Assembly: GCF_900102055.1 (NCBI RefSeq)
Contig: NZ_FNBA01000003.1
Span: 186,001 to 250,000 of the forward strand
Source: Ulvibacter litoralis
GTDB lineage: Bacteria > Bacteroidota > Bacteroidia > Flavobacteriales > Flavobacteriaceae
Direction of reading: 5' to 3'
DNA length: 64,000 nt
Shown here: piece after piece, positions 1 to 8,702 of the stretch
Numbering within the stretch: position 1 is the first letter of the stretch
Layout of the letters: every line of letters starts with the position of its first letter
The notes under the pieces: generated by a model
What the model saw: only the letters and a program-made list of their open reading frames with translations
Told to the model about the DNA's origin: nothing
Databases searched by the model: none
Program-made: the position numbers and the translations under genes

Positions 1-476
1 AAAATTACGGCTCCTGATGGTAACTTCGGAAGGAGTAATTCTATGTATTTTGGATAGTTGCTTTTATCGGCATCTATAAATACTAAATCGAAAGTTTCTG
101 AAAGCTCCGGAATAATTTCTGAAGCATCACCTACGTGTTGTATAATTTGTTTTCCGTAGGGAGAAGCGTCAAAATACTTACGCTGAAAATCGTACAACTC
201 TTCATTAATATCAATCGTATGCAATGTGCCGTCTTTCTGAAGCCCTTCTGCCAAGCACAATGCCGAATACCCCGTATAGGTTCCTATTTCTAAAATGTTT
301 TTCGGGTGTATTAATTTTGAAAGCATGCTCAAAACCCTTCCTTGAAAATGCCCGCTAAGCATTCTAGGCTGCATTACTTTTTGCCAGGTTTCTCTGTTCA
401 GTTGTTGTAATAATTCCGGTTCTGGTTGTGAATGCGCCACAACATACGCGTCTAATTTTTCAGAAATAAAATCCAT
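1..476 (-). CDS. O-methyltransferase, SAM-dependent (3' end outside the window)
   Basis: This is a class I SAM-dependent O-methyltransferase of the caffeoyl-CoA O-methyltransferase (Methyltransf_3) type, which methylates hydroxyl groups of small catechol-like molecules. It starts with ATG at 474-476 and runs off the left edge after 158 codons. Visible family marks are the SAM-binding stretch LEIGTYTGYSALCLAEGL and the acidic metal/SAM motif LVFIDADKSNYPKY. The family is usually 210-220 residues, so about a quarter of the protein is missing. The POT transporter lies 12 bases upstream on the same strand, so the two are probably co-transcribed. The natural substrate cannot be told. Confidence 0.88.
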   Translation of the reverse strand, partial: MDFISEKLDAYVVAHSQPEPELLQQLNRETWQKVMQPRMLSGHFQGRVLSMLSKLIHPKNILEIGTYTGYSALCLAEGLQKDGTLHTIDINEELYDFQRKYFDASPYGKQIIQHVGDASEIIPELSETFDLVFIDADKSNYPKYIELLLPKLPSGAVI

Positions 477-488
477 TGCACTACAAAT

Positions 489-2045
489 TTAATGTACGCC
501 TTCCATCATTTTTTTAATGATTGGCGAAATAACTATGGCAAAGATACCTACAATTACACTGATTACCCCAAAACTTGCATACACAGATACGTACGAAAAT
601 AATTGCTGAAAGGCTTCACTTTTACCACTGGCAATTTCGGGAGTTAATCCCGTTATCGCTGTCACAATAGAACCGAAAAAACCTTCAGAAAAAATAGTCG
701 GCTCTCCATTTGAAACAGCCGTTAGTTTCGCGATTTTACCTGCGAAAAAGTGACCGTAAAAGTTCGCCGAAAACCAAACACCCATAATAAAAGAAACGTA
801 TTTTATAGGAGAGAGCTCCGTCATTTTAGACAATCCAATAGGAGATAAAAATAATTCTCCTAAGGTGAGCACCATGTATCCAATTACCAAATAGCTCATT
901 GCAGTTCTGGCGGTTTCGTCTACACTATGTGCCGAGAGTGCAAAAACAATGAATCCTAATCCTAAAAATAAAAGTCCTAAGCCAAATTTGATAGCTGAGT
1001 TCGGATTGCTCTTTCGTTTGCTTAAAAACGTCCATAACATCGAAAACGGGATGGCAAATAAGATGATAAAACCTGCATTAATACTGTTGGTTCCTGCCGC
1101 GTCCATGCCTACAAGATTCACATTTCGGTCGGCAAACAACGTTAACGAACTACCCGCTTGTTCAAAAATAGCGGCAAATAAAGTGTAGAGTATCGTAAAA
1201 TAGACTGCTACTAACAAACGCTTTTTCTCTTTTACTGAAACAGATTTAATAATATAGATGAGGTACGCCACTAAAAAGGCAGAAACAATCCATACCAAGT
1301 AATGTTCAAATTCGTTATAGCGAACAATCAATGCAAAAATAGGAACCGCTAAAAAAGCACCTATAATGGTGAGTGTTCCTTTGGCAAGTCCAAACTTCTT
1401 ACTTTCATATAACTTCACATTTGGTACAAGGCCTTTGTCACCAAATACCGATGTTTTTAAACCTCTATGGAATACAAACAATCCTAGCAACATTCCGAAG
1501 CCAGCCAATACAAAACCATAATGCCATCCATAGGTAATGGCAAACCAAGCACAGGCTAGGGGGGCGATCGCGGCTCCAAGGTTTATTCCGAGGTAAAAAA
1601 TAGTAAATCCAGAATCACGTCGTGCATCTCCTTGTGCATATAAATCGCCCACAAATGAAGAAATATTAGGCTTAAAAAAGCCATTTCCAACAATAATCAG
1701 CGCCAACGACCCATAAAAGAACACGGGCTGCTCTATGGTGAGAAAGAAGTGTCCTAACGACATTAAAATTCCTCCCAGAATGATTGCCTTCCGGAAGCCT
1801 AATAATTTATCGGCTAAAATTCCACCAATCATCGGCGTCACATATACCAACGACATATAGGCTGCATAGACACCAAACGCCATGTCGTCGTCAAACAATA
1901 AATGTTTGGTCATGTACAGTACCAATAAGGCACGCATTCCGTAGAAAGAAAAACGCTCCCATAACTCGGCGAAAAATAAATATAAGAGTCCTTTTGGGTG
2001 TCCAAACAGTTCTTTAGAAGATGCTTCAGGTAGTGTTGCGCTCAT
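489..2045 (-). CDS. POT/PTR family proton-dependent oligopeptide transporter
   Basis: This is an inner-membrane symporter that imports di- and tripeptides with protons (proton-dependent oligopeptide transporter branch of the major facilitator superfamily). At 518 residues it has the usual length with 12-14 hydrophobic segments. The diagnostic helix 1 motif ELWERFSFYGMRALL (ExxERFxYY type) is near residues 27-41. The segment GGILADKLLGFRKAII and the FFKPNISSFVGDLY signature (near 123-136) are also clear. The start is an ATG with no in-frame alternative nearby. It is followed after 12 bases by the O-methyltransferase. Exact peptide specificity is not readable. Confidence 0.93.
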   Translation of the reverse strand: MSATLPEASSKELFGHPKGLLYLFFAELWERFSFYGMRALLVLYMTKHLLFDDDMAFGVYAAYMSLVYVTPMIGGILADKLLGFRKAIILGGILMSLGHFFLTIEQPVFFYGSLALIIVGNGFFKPNISSFVGDLYAQGDARRDSGFTIFYLGINLGAAIAPLACAWFAITYGWHYGFVLAGFGMLLGLFVFHRGLKTSVFGDKGLVPNVKLYESKKFGLAKGTLTIIGAFLAVPIFALIVRYNEFEHYLVWIVSAFLVAYLIYIIKSVSVKEKKRLLVAVYFTILYTLFAAIFEQAGSSLTLFADRNVNLVGMDAAGTNSINAGFIILFAIPFSMLWTFLSKRKSNPNSAIKFGLGLLFLGLGFIVFALSAHSVDETARTAMSYLVIGYMVLTLGELFLSPIGLSKMTELSPIKYVSFIMGVWFSANFYGHFFAGKIAKLTAVSNGEPTIFSEGFFGSIVTAITGLTPEIASGKSEAFQQLFSYVSVYASFGVISVIVGIFAIVISPIIKKMMEGVH

Positions 2046-2145
2046 GGGTATTTTGTTTTTTGAGCAATATAATTGGAAGCTGCTGCGAAAGAAACGCCTG
2101 TATTAAATTATACTAAAAAATAAGGAATTGTAACTAATTGTAACC

Positions 2146-3294
2146 CTAGCTTAGATCTGCTGTAAACTCTTTGTATTCCTTGTTCTCGGTACTTTCTGAA
2201 AATTCCTCCAGCAATGTTTTGTCTATGGAAATATTAGCAGGGATAATTCGCAAACGGTAGCGACTTTCTCCAATAAAAGTAAATAAATCACGACGTTCCA
2301 GCTTCTGATTGGCGTCCAGCTGAAGAATGTCATTGATGTTTTCGATGATACGCGTGAGGTACGTTTGGTTTTTAATCTCTCCGCCCGCATTCACCAAAAT
2401 ACTTTGCGAATCACCTTCCCCGTATTTACGTCGAATCGTAAGTTTCAACAGGTTTTTGTATTGCGTGGTTTTAGAGCCAAAATCGATAGTCTGATCAAAA
2501 ATTCCTTTGGTCGGAATGTTCAGTTTTAGCAAACTCCAATCTAAAAATGAAATTGACATTTCATTCGGTTTAGGCATACTCGCCAGTCGAATCACCCAGG
2601 TAGTTGCCAGTACCAGAAAAATAGAAATCAACGATGTTTTGGCGCAAATTTTAATAAAGTTATTGGTGAAATCGCTTCCGAAGTCTAAAAAAACCTCCGA
2701 AAGTTGCGATATAAAAGTAAGTACAATCACTACAATTGAAAGCGCTCCTACAATTTTAAGCCCTCGGTACGCAAAAGTTCGATAGAAGGAAACCCCTAAT
2801 AAGTAACACAGAAAACCTGACAGAATTAAATCAGGAATGTTGCTAATTTTAACCCCTTGAACAATATTGTTTTCCTTCAAGACCATTGGAAGCAAAAACG
2901 TTACGACCGAAACCCCAACAATAACAGCGATGATCTTTTGAATGTTTTTCTCCTTGTTGTAAATAAATTGTGGTGCGTAGTAAAAGTAGAACAGCGCCAA
3001 TAGCATAAACATATTATTCACAATCGAGAATAAGTTCACGCCCAATTGATACCCTTGAGTGTCGAAAAAAGAAAATGCATTTCCAGCGTAACTCCAACAT
3101 CCTGCTAACACCCAAATAAAAACGGCAAAGCTGAGGTATAGCAATCCTTTGTCAACTCGTTTTTGAGTGTCGTCTTCTTCTAAAAGTTGCTTAAATCGGC
3201 TTCTAATATTATACCAAATAGCGATGAGTAACACCGCTCCAATAAAGGAAATAAAGATGTGCGATAGAATATAAAATCGAGCAACGTCGGTCAT
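2146..3294 (-). CDS. Multi-pass membrane protein of unknown function
   Basis: I do not recognise this 382-residue protein. The N-terminal ~240 residues hold about seven hydrophobic helices, beginning with one at residues ~10-30 (ILSHIFISFIGAVLLIAIWY). The last ~140 residues are soluble and mixed alpha/beta, with a stretch around SILVNAGGEIKNQTYLTRI that could be a small sensor or PAS-like fold; that is a guess. There is no kinase, GGDEF or protease motif. The ATG lies 2 bases before the end of the ACMS decarboxylase gene, so it is the last gene of the kynurenine transcription unit by position, though it need not share the function. Confidence 0.75.
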   Translation of the reverse strand: MTDVARFYILSHIFISFIGAVLLIAIWYNIRSRFKQLLEEDDTQKRVDKGLLYLSFAVFIWVLAGCWSYAGNAFSFFDTQGYQLGVNLFSIVNNMFMLLALFYFYYAPQFIYNKEKNIQKIIAVIVGVSVVTFLLPMVLKENNIVQGVKISNIPDLILSGFLCYLLGVSFYRTFAYRGLKIVGALSIVVIVLTFISQLSEVFLDFGSDFTNNFIKICAKTSLISIFLVLATTWVIRLASMPKPNEMSISFLDWSLLKLNIPTKGIFDQTIDFGSKTTQYKNLLKLTIRRKYGEGDSQSILVNAGGEIKNQTYLTRIIENINDILQLDANQKLERRDLFTFIGESRYRLRIIPANISIDKTLLEEFSESTENKEYKEFTADLS

Positions 3295-3296
3295 AA

Positions 3297-4379
3297 TTAA
3301 CCTAGAATTCGTTTCACAAGTTTGTCTTTGGCAGCCTGATCATCACCGCACAACCATTGTATTACGTTGTCGTCCCAAATAGCATCGCATTCGGTTTCCG
3401 TTAAAATTTTTCGCTCTTTGGCCAAGTCTAAAATCTTTCCAGGATACGACGATTGCATTTCACTTTCCATTTCCCCTAACGGATACGGATCGTCCAGTCC
3501 CATTACCACTTGTTTAGAGCCTTGATTTTCCACTACTAATTTTAAAGATCCCGTATCGTGTACCAAGGTGTCGAAAAAGATGTTTTTATGTCCAACTGCC
3601 TTTCTAGGGTGTGTTTTTCCTTCAAATAAATCGGGGCGACCATCAAACCCTTGAATACGTCTTCCTAAATTCATTTGCGCCAATTGTCCACCGTGTGCAA
3701 AACAAGTTCGCATGTTTGGGTATTTATCGGCGTAGCCATTCAGTGTTAAAAAATGATAGGCATCTGCACATTGCGCTAGCATCCAAATAAGGTGAAAACG
3801 CCATGCAGTATTCTGTAATTTTATAAATTTTTCACCATCGTATGGATGTATTTCTACCGCCAAATTGTATTTACTCGCCAATTCAAAAATAGGCTCGTTT
3901 TCTTCATCAAAAATACAACGCCAGGTTCCAATCGTGTCCATGTAATGCGTTGGCAAACACAATAATTGCATCCCTAATTCTTCCACGCAACGTTCCATTT
4001 CCCACAAAGCACCTCGAACAAAACCAGGATGTACTACAAACCCACAGGTAAATTTAGACGGATGCTCTCGTTGCACTTTTGCATTAAAATCGTTCTGAAA
4101 ACGCAGCGCTTGCTTCATTTCTTCCACGCGCAGACCATTTCCATAAAGCTGCGATAAATTAAGCACTACCGCATGATCAATTTTGTAGCGCTCCATCCAC
4201 GCCAATTTTTCATCCAAAAAGAAACTCGAATCCGTCACCGGTCGGCTCCAATCTTTTTGAAGCATAAACTTTCGATCCTTATCTACCCAAAAAATACCTT
4301 TGTCTTTCATAAATTGAGGAATCTCCTCTGGATACGGAAGCAAATGTGAATGTCCATTAATGCGTAGTTTTCGTCTCAT
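3297..4379 (-). CDS. 2-amino-3-carboxymuconate-6-semialdehyde decarboxylase (ACMSD)
   Basis: ACMSD is an amidohydrolase-fold, metal-dependent decarboxylase that converts 2-amino-3-carboxymuconate semialdehyde to 2-aminomuconate semialdehyde. It pulls the kynurenine pathway away from quinolinate/NAD synthesis and toward full breakdown. The 360 residues begin with the metal-binding HxH (H10, H12). Further conserved sites are the His in EIHPYDGEKF, the His in CFAHGGQLAQM and the terminal Asp in MGLDDPYPLGE. It lies in the kynurenine cluster, separated by about 180 bases from the SDR gene upstream; that gap holds a palindromic element. The length fits the family. Confidence 0.93.
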   Translation of the reverse strand: MRRKLRINGHSHLLPYPEEIPQFMKDKGIFWVDKDRKFMLQKDWSRPVTDSSFFLDEKLAWMERYKIDHAVVLNLSQLYGNGLRVEEMKQALRFQNDFNAKVQREHPSKFTCGFVVHPGFVRGALWEMERCVEELGMQLLCLPTHYMDTIGTWRCIFDEENEPIFELASKYNLAVEIHPYDGEKFIKLQNTAWRFHLIWMLAQCADAYHFLTLNGYADKYPNMRTCFAHGGQLAQMNLGRRIQGFDGRPDLFEGKTHPRKAVGHKNIFFDTLVHDTGSLKLVVENQGSKQVVMGLDDPYPLGEMESEMQSSYPGKILDLAKERKILTETECDAIWDDNVIQWLCGDDQAAKDKLVKRILG

Positions 4380-4425
4380 AGTTTTAATTTAAACTCGGTT
4401 CTTTTACTGTGTTTTAATATTTTTT

Positions 4426-4526
4426 GGGCGTTCCCCATTGTGAAAAACAATCGGGCGGGCTTTCCGTTGTATCTTTTTGTAGTACTGCTGGCACTACAAA
4501 AAGGATGTCACTGCAATCCCTAACGC
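4426..4526. repeat. Palindromic intergenic element, possibly a dispersed flavobacterial repeat
   Basis: This ~100-base element fills the gap between the ACMSD and SDR genes. It starts with GGGCGTTCCCC and ends with AATCCCTAACGC, so its ends (GCGTT at 4428-4432, AACGC at 4522-4526) are inverted. The core is a hairpin with 11-base perfect arms (4473-4483 and 4493-4503) and a 9-base loop. I recall similar elements with GGGC..CGGGCTTTCC..hairpin..CAATCCCTAACGC in other Flavobacteriaceae, but could not check this. No ORF lies in it. It may also act as a partial terminator or mRNA stabiliser inside the operon. Confidence 0.6.
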
Positions 4527-4559
4527 ATTCTCATCTAGCTAAAGTTACAACAATAACGC

Positions 4560-5345
4560 TTATAATGATTTTGTACGTCCACCATCTACCGGAAGATTAA
4601 TTCCGTTAATGTAACTAGCCGATTCGCTGGCTAAAAAAGCAACGGCGTATGCAATCTCTTCAGGTTCTGCAAAGCGTTTGGCAGGAGCGACACTCTTCAT
4701 CATTTTTTCAGCATCTTCAAACGAACCATTTATCTTTTTAGCAACATTGTGTAAAATATCTGTAAGGCGCTCGGTAGCGGTTGCTCCAGGCAATACGTTG
4801 TTTACAGTAATTCCAAACGGACCTACTTCCGTAGCCAATGTTTTACTCCAATTTGCCACGGCACCACGAATGGTATTGCTTACGCCCAACCCTTCAATAG
4901 GTTGCTTTACCGACGTAGAGATAATATTAATAATACGACCAAAGCCTGCTTCTTTCATTCCAGGAATGACAGCCTGTGCCAATATGTGATTGCATTTTAA
5001 ATGCTGTGTAAAAGCGGCTTCAAACTCATCCAAGCCAGCCGTTAATACAGGACCTGCTTTCGGACCTCCAGTATTATTTATTAAAATATGAAAGGTTTTG
5101 TCTTGAGTCGCTTTGGCAAGTTGTTCTTGTAACACCTTCGGATTGCTAAAGTCTACAACCAAATAGTCGTGTTGCTGCCCTTCCGAAGTTGGCAATTCCG
5201 TTAGTACTGCTTTAAGTTTTTCTTCATTTCTAGCGACCAATGTGATTGTGGCTCCCATAGAAGCTAATTCTAGTGCTGACGCTTTTCCAATTCCTGCGCT
5301 ACTTCCGCAGACCAATGCATTTCTATTTTGTAAATCTAACTTCAT
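4560..5345 (-). CDS. SDR-family protein lacking the canonical YxxxK, in the kynurenine cluster
   Basis: This 261-residue protein has a Rossmann fold of the short-chain dehydrogenase/reductase family. The cofactor motif CGSSAGIG lies at residues ~13-20 and the NNTGGPKAG motif follows. The active-site region reads SNTIRGAVANWSK, so the positions of the catalytic Tyr and Lys (YxxxK) hold Ser and Arg. It may use another mechanism, be a binding protein, or belong to a variant SDR group. I chose the ATG at 5343-5345; the longer frame to 5393 would translate the inverted repeat. Its job is not known; reduction or hydration of an aminomuconate-derived intermediate would fit the context. Confidence 0.85.
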   Translation of the reverse strand: MKLDLQNRNALVCGSSAGIGKASALELASMGATITLVARNEEKLKAVLTELPTSEGQQHDYLVVDFSNPKVLQEQLAKATQDKTFHILINNTGGPKAGPVLTAGLDEFEAAFTQHLKCNHILAQAVIPGMKEAGFGRIINIISTSVKQPIEGLGVSNTIRGAVANWSKTLATEVGPFGITVNNVLPGATATERLTDILHNVAKKINGSFEDAEKMMKSVAPAKRFAEPEEIAYAVAFLASESASYINGINLPVDGGRTKSL

Positions 5346-5350
5346 GTTTA

Positions 5351-5418
5351 TGTCAGGTCGAGCGCAGTCGAGACCTATATTTAATATTAACAACCCCTCG
5401 ACTGCGCTCGGGGAGACA
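5351..5418. repeat. Inverted repeat filling the SDR/dehydrogenase gap
   Basis: Two 22-base arms (5351-5372 and 5397-5418) are inverted copies matching at 18 of 22 positions, including a perfect 14-base core CGAGCGCAGTCGAG. The 24-base AT-rich spacer separates them. The arms account for nearly all of the 75-base intergenic space. The core is itself a near palindrome. Motifs like this (TCGACTGCGCTCG followed by GACA) are, as I recall, dispersed in flavobacterial genomes. A weaker relative may lie after clpS near 57462-57484. It could form a hairpin in the operon mRNA. Confidence 0.7.
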
Positions 5419-5420
5419 TT

Positions 5421-6866
5421 TTAAGTATACTTTATACACACGTTTTTCGGTTCTGTAAAAAAACGCAAGGCATCAAATCCGCCTTCACGTCCTACACCGC
5501 TATCTTTCATCCCACCAAAGGGCGTTCGTAAGTCACGATTTAGCCATGTGTTTACCCATACGATACCTGCTTCTAATTGTTTGCTTAAACGCATGGTACG
5601 GTCTAAGTGCGTCGTCCAAAGCGTTGCCGAAAGGCCATACTTTACACTGTTTGCCATTCGCAAAGCTTCTTCCTCTGTTTCAAAAGGCATGATGGTAACC
5701 ACAGGTCCGAAAATTTCTTCCTGATTTACACGACATTGATCGTCGTAAACCTCAATGATCGTAGGTTCTAAGTAATAACCATTTTCCAATCCTTTTACGG
5801 TTACAGGATTCCCTCCGTATAAAATTGTTCCACCTTCTTCTTGTGCAATTTTAATATACGATTGTACTTTTTCGAGGTGTGGTTTAGAAACCAATGCTCC
5901 TAAATTCGTGTCCGCATCAAAAGGATCTCCCACTTTTAAAGCGGCAATCTTCGCGATGAAATCTTTTTTGAATTTCTCGTAGATTGGTTTTTCAACAAAA
6001 ATTCGGCTTCCGCAGAGACAAATCTGCCCTTGATTGGCAAATGACGATTTTACAGTTACGTTTAGCATGGTCTCATAATCACAATCTGCAAAAATGAGAT
6101 TTGGGTTTTTCCCGCCCAATTCTAACGATAATTTTTTAAACATGGGTGCTGCCGTTCTAGCAATGTGCTCGCCTGTTTTAGTACCCCCTGTAAATGAAAT
6201 CGCCTTAATGTTTGGATGCTCTACAATCGCTTGCCCTGCTGAAGGACCCGTTCCGTGAACAATATTTAAAACACCTTTAGGCAATCCTGCTTCCGTACAA
6301 ATTTCACCTAATAAAAAAGCGGTCAAAGGAGTTACTTCACTCGGTTTTGCAACAACGGTATTTCCTGCGGCGATGGCAGGTGCTATTTTCCATGTAAAAA
6401 GATACAAGGGTAAATTCCAAGGAGAAATACAACCCACGACACCAAGAGGTTGGCGTAAGGTAAAATTCATGGTTTGCAACCCAATACTTTCGTGTGCTTC
6501 GCTTGAAAATTGTGTGATAGCGTTTCCGAAGAATCGAAAATTACTAGAGGCACGCGGAATATCTACGGTTAACGCTAAATTTAATGGCTTTCCATTATCC
6601 TTTGCTTCCGCTTTGGCTAAATCGACCATCTTTTCTTCAATGAGATCGGCAATTTTCAATAAAATCCGACTTCGTTCCTCAATGGTGGTGTTTGACCAAA
6701 TTGGGAAAGCTTCTTTCGCCGCTTCATAGGCGTTTGCAATATCTGTCGCATCCGAATTGGCAATTTGCGAATAAACTTCTCCATTACTCGGATTGTAATT
6801 GTCAAGCCATTTTCCGGAGTGAGGTTCGCAGTACGCGCCGTTTATGTAATTTAAGATTTTCTGCAT
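5421..6866 (-). CDS. 2-aminomuconic 6-semialdehyde dehydrogenase (aldehyde dehydrogenase family)
   Basis: An NAD-dependent aldehyde dehydrogenase that oxidises 2-aminomuconate semialdehyde to 2-aminomuconate, the step after ACMSD in the kynurenine meta pathway. The 481 residues include the cofactor motif SFTGGTKTG (~224-232), the general base Glu in LELGGKNPN (E249) and the nucleophile Cys in GQICLCGSR (C283). The dehydrogenase family is broad, so the substrate is inferred from close resemblance to AMSDH and HMSDH enzymes and from the neighbours. The stop codon lies just after the inverted repeat, and the RidA-type gene ends 1 base before its start. Confidence 0.9.
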   Translation of the reverse strand: MQKILNYINGAYCEPHSGKWLDNYNPSNGEVYSQIANSDATDIANAYEAAKEAFPIWSNTTIEERSRILLKIADLIEEKMVDLAKAEAKDNGKPLNLALTVDIPRASSNFRFFGNAITQFSSEAHESIGLQTMNFTLRQPLGVVGCISPWNLPLYLFTWKIAPAIAAGNTVVAKPSEVTPLTAFLLGEICTEAGLPKGVLNIVHGTGPSAGQAIVEHPNIKAISFTGGTKTGEHIARTAAPMFKKLSLELGGKNPNLIFADCDYETMLNVTVKSSFANQGQICLCGSRIFVEKPIYEKFKKDFIAKIAALKVGDPFDADTNLGALVSKPHLEKVQSYIKIAQEEGGTILYGGNPVTVKGLENGYYLEPTIIEVYDDQCRVNQEEIFGPVVTIMPFETEEEALRMANSVKYGLSATLWTTHLDRTMRLSKQLEAGIVWVNTWLNRDLRTPFGGMKDSGVGREGGFDALRFFTEPKNVCIKYT

Positions 6867-6867
6867 C

Positions 6868-7290
6868 TTACAAAGGTTTATAAGCCATTGCCTTAATTTC
6901 TACCACCAAATTTGGATGTGGCAATTGGTGCACAGCAACCGTAGTTCTGGTTGGGCCTGTCTCTTTGTCGAAATATTCTGCATAGACTGCATTATACCCC
7001 GCAAAGTCATTCATATTCACCAAAAAAGAGGTTACATCTACCACGTCTGCCATCGTAGCACCTTCCAATGCTAGGTAGTCTTTTATATTTTCTAATACAG
7101 CTCTTGTTTGCTCACGAACATCAAGATGCATGGCGCCCATTTCGTCAATTTGATGTACGCCAGCAAACGTATTGTCGGGGAGTCGGGAACTAGTTCCAGA
7201 TATAAAAATAAAATCACCAACACGTTTTACGTGCGGATAGGCTCCTCTTGGCGTTGCTTTTCCTTCTACGAGTCTGCTTTTAACGGTCAT
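6868..7290 (-). CDS. RidA/YjgF-family protein, probable 2-aminomuconate deaminase
   Basis: The 140-residue protein belongs to the RidA (YjgF/YER057c) family of enamine/imine deaminases. The conserved arginine lies in [13 protein letters not shown] and the C-terminal glutamate in VVEIKAMAY. Within the kynurenine cluster, the most likely job is hydrolytic deamination of 2-aminomuconate to 4-oxalocrotonate and ammonia, as known for RidA-type 2-aminomuconate deaminases. A general RidA role in clearing 2-aminoacrylate is the alternative. It sits 1 base upstream of the dehydrogenase and 7 bases downstream of the monooxygenase, so translation is probably coupled. Confidence 0.88.
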   Translation of the reverse strand: MTVKSRLVEGKATPRGAYPHVKRVGDFIFISGTSSRLPDNTFAGVHQIDEMGAMHLDVREQTRAVLENIKDYLALEGATMADVVDVTSFLVNMNDFAGYNAVYAEYFDKETGPTRTTVAVHQLPHPNLVVEIKAMAYKPL

Positions 7291-7297
7291 ATCTTTA

Positions 7298-8698
7298 TTA
7301 TTTTAAGTTTCTTACCACGGCATCGTCGTGTAAAATCTCTTTGGTTTCTTTTTTTACGAGTTCTAGTTTTTCGCGTAACGTCATCGTGTCTTTTAACGTG
7401 CCATCGTCAATTAAATTAAGAATGGCTTTGTCTTGTGCGCGCCCTTTTTTCATAGCTTCATCGTACGATATTGCTTCGTTAAAGGTAACTAATGAGTATT
7501 TTGAATAGTATTCTTTTGGAAACTCAGCTTCAAATGCAGTTTCCAGTTTTCTTTTTTGCTGAAACAATTCGCTAGCCGTATGCTCCTTCATTTCATGGAA
7601 ATTATCAACCGCTAAATCGGCAATTGCATTGGTATCGGCTATTCGGTTCTTTTCGTATTCGTGAAATACTTTGGTCCAATCTCCTTCATGTTTGTCTAAA
7701 ATAGCATCAAAAACCACTACGTCTTCAAAAGAAGCATTCATTCCTTGACCGTAAAAAGGGACAATGGCATGTGCAGCATCTCCTAAGAGCAGGGTTTTTC
7801 CGTAGCAATTCCAAGGAGAACATTTTATGGTTCCTAAAGGGCCTGTCGGATTTTGGAAAAATTCTTCTGCAAGATTCGGCATTAACGCAACCGCATCTGG
7901 AAACTCTTTGGTGAAATACTCCAACACCATTTCGGGAGTGGTTAAATTATCGAAACAGTAATCGCTATTTGAGTAAGGTAAAAAGAGGGTTACTGTAAAA
8001 CTACCGTCCAAATTAGGAAGTGCAATTAACATATCTTCCCCACGAGGCCAAATATGCAAGGCACCTTTGTCTGTTCGGTAGCCGCCTTCTTTGGTCGCCG
8101 GGATTTCAAGTTCTTTATAACCGTGTGTTAACCACTGTTGCGAAAAGCTAAAGAGAAATTTGCGGTGGTTAAACATACTTTTTCGAACGGCAGAACCCGC
8201 TCCATCCGTTCCTAAAAGGATGTCGCCACTAAAGGATGTTTCAGCTCCCGTTTCATAGTTTTTAAACGTAGCCGACGCATTTTCTAAGTCAACAGTTTTA
8301 CAACCGTGATTAAAAACGAGCGTAACATTTGGCATTTTTTCCGCAGCATCTAACAACAACATATTCAATCCTGGACGCGAAATAGAGTTGATGTATTCGT
8401 TATTTCGTCCGCTGTACTTGCTTAAAAAAGTATTTCCTTGCTTGTCGTGAATCATTCGACCGTACATGGGAATGCACAATTTTTTGGCTTCTTCTTCAAC
8501 ACCAGCAAGACGCAATCCTTGCAATCCACGATTTGAAAGTGCCAAGTTGATAGAACGACCTGCATCTTGTTCTGTTTTACGTAAATCTGGGCGTTTCTCT
8601 ACCAACGTAACTTTGTAGCCTCGTTGTGCCATGCGTAACGTAAGAAGGCTTCCGCAAAGGCCAGCGCCAACAATGAGTATGTGTTCTTGTTTTGTCAT
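7298..8698 (-). CDS. kmo: Kynurenine 3-monooxygenase
   Basis: This FAD-dependent aromatic hydroxylase converts L-kynurenine to 3-hydroxykynurenine with NADPH and oxygen. The FAD dinucleotide motif GAGLCG is at residues 11-16. The motif [16 protein letters not shown], the GTDGAGS motif and the second FAD motif [16 protein letters not shown] are all present. I chose the ATG at 8696-8698 (466 residues), which puts the GxGxxG motif at the usual distance from the N-terminus. The longer open frame to 8857 only overlaps kynureninase in another frame. The start is 4 bases after the kynureninase stop, so the two are tightly linked. Confidence 0.95.
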   Translation of the reverse strand: MTKQEHILIVGAGLCGSLLTLRMAQRGYKVTLVEKRPDLRKTEQDAGRSINLALSNRGLQGLRLAGVEEEAKKLCIPMYGRMIHDKQGNTFLSKYSGRNNEYINSISRPGLNMLLLDAAEKMPNVTLVFNHGCKTVDLENASATFKNYETGAETSFSGDILLGTDGAGSAVRKSMFNHRKFLFSFSQQWLTHGYKELEIPATKEGGYRTDKGALHIWPRGEDMLIALPNLDGSFTVTLFLPYSNSDYCFDNLTTPEMVLEYFTKEFPDAVALMPNLAEEFFQNPTGPLGTIKCSPWNCYGKTLLLGDAAHAIVPFYGQGMNASFEDVVVFDAILDKHEGDWTKVFHEYEKNRIADTNAIADLAVDNFHEMKEHTASELFQQKRKLETAFEAEFPKEYYSKYSLVTFNEAISYDEAMKKGRAQDKAILNLIDDGTLKDTMTLREKLELVKKETKEILHDDAVVRNLK

Positions 8699-8702
8699 TT
8701 GT

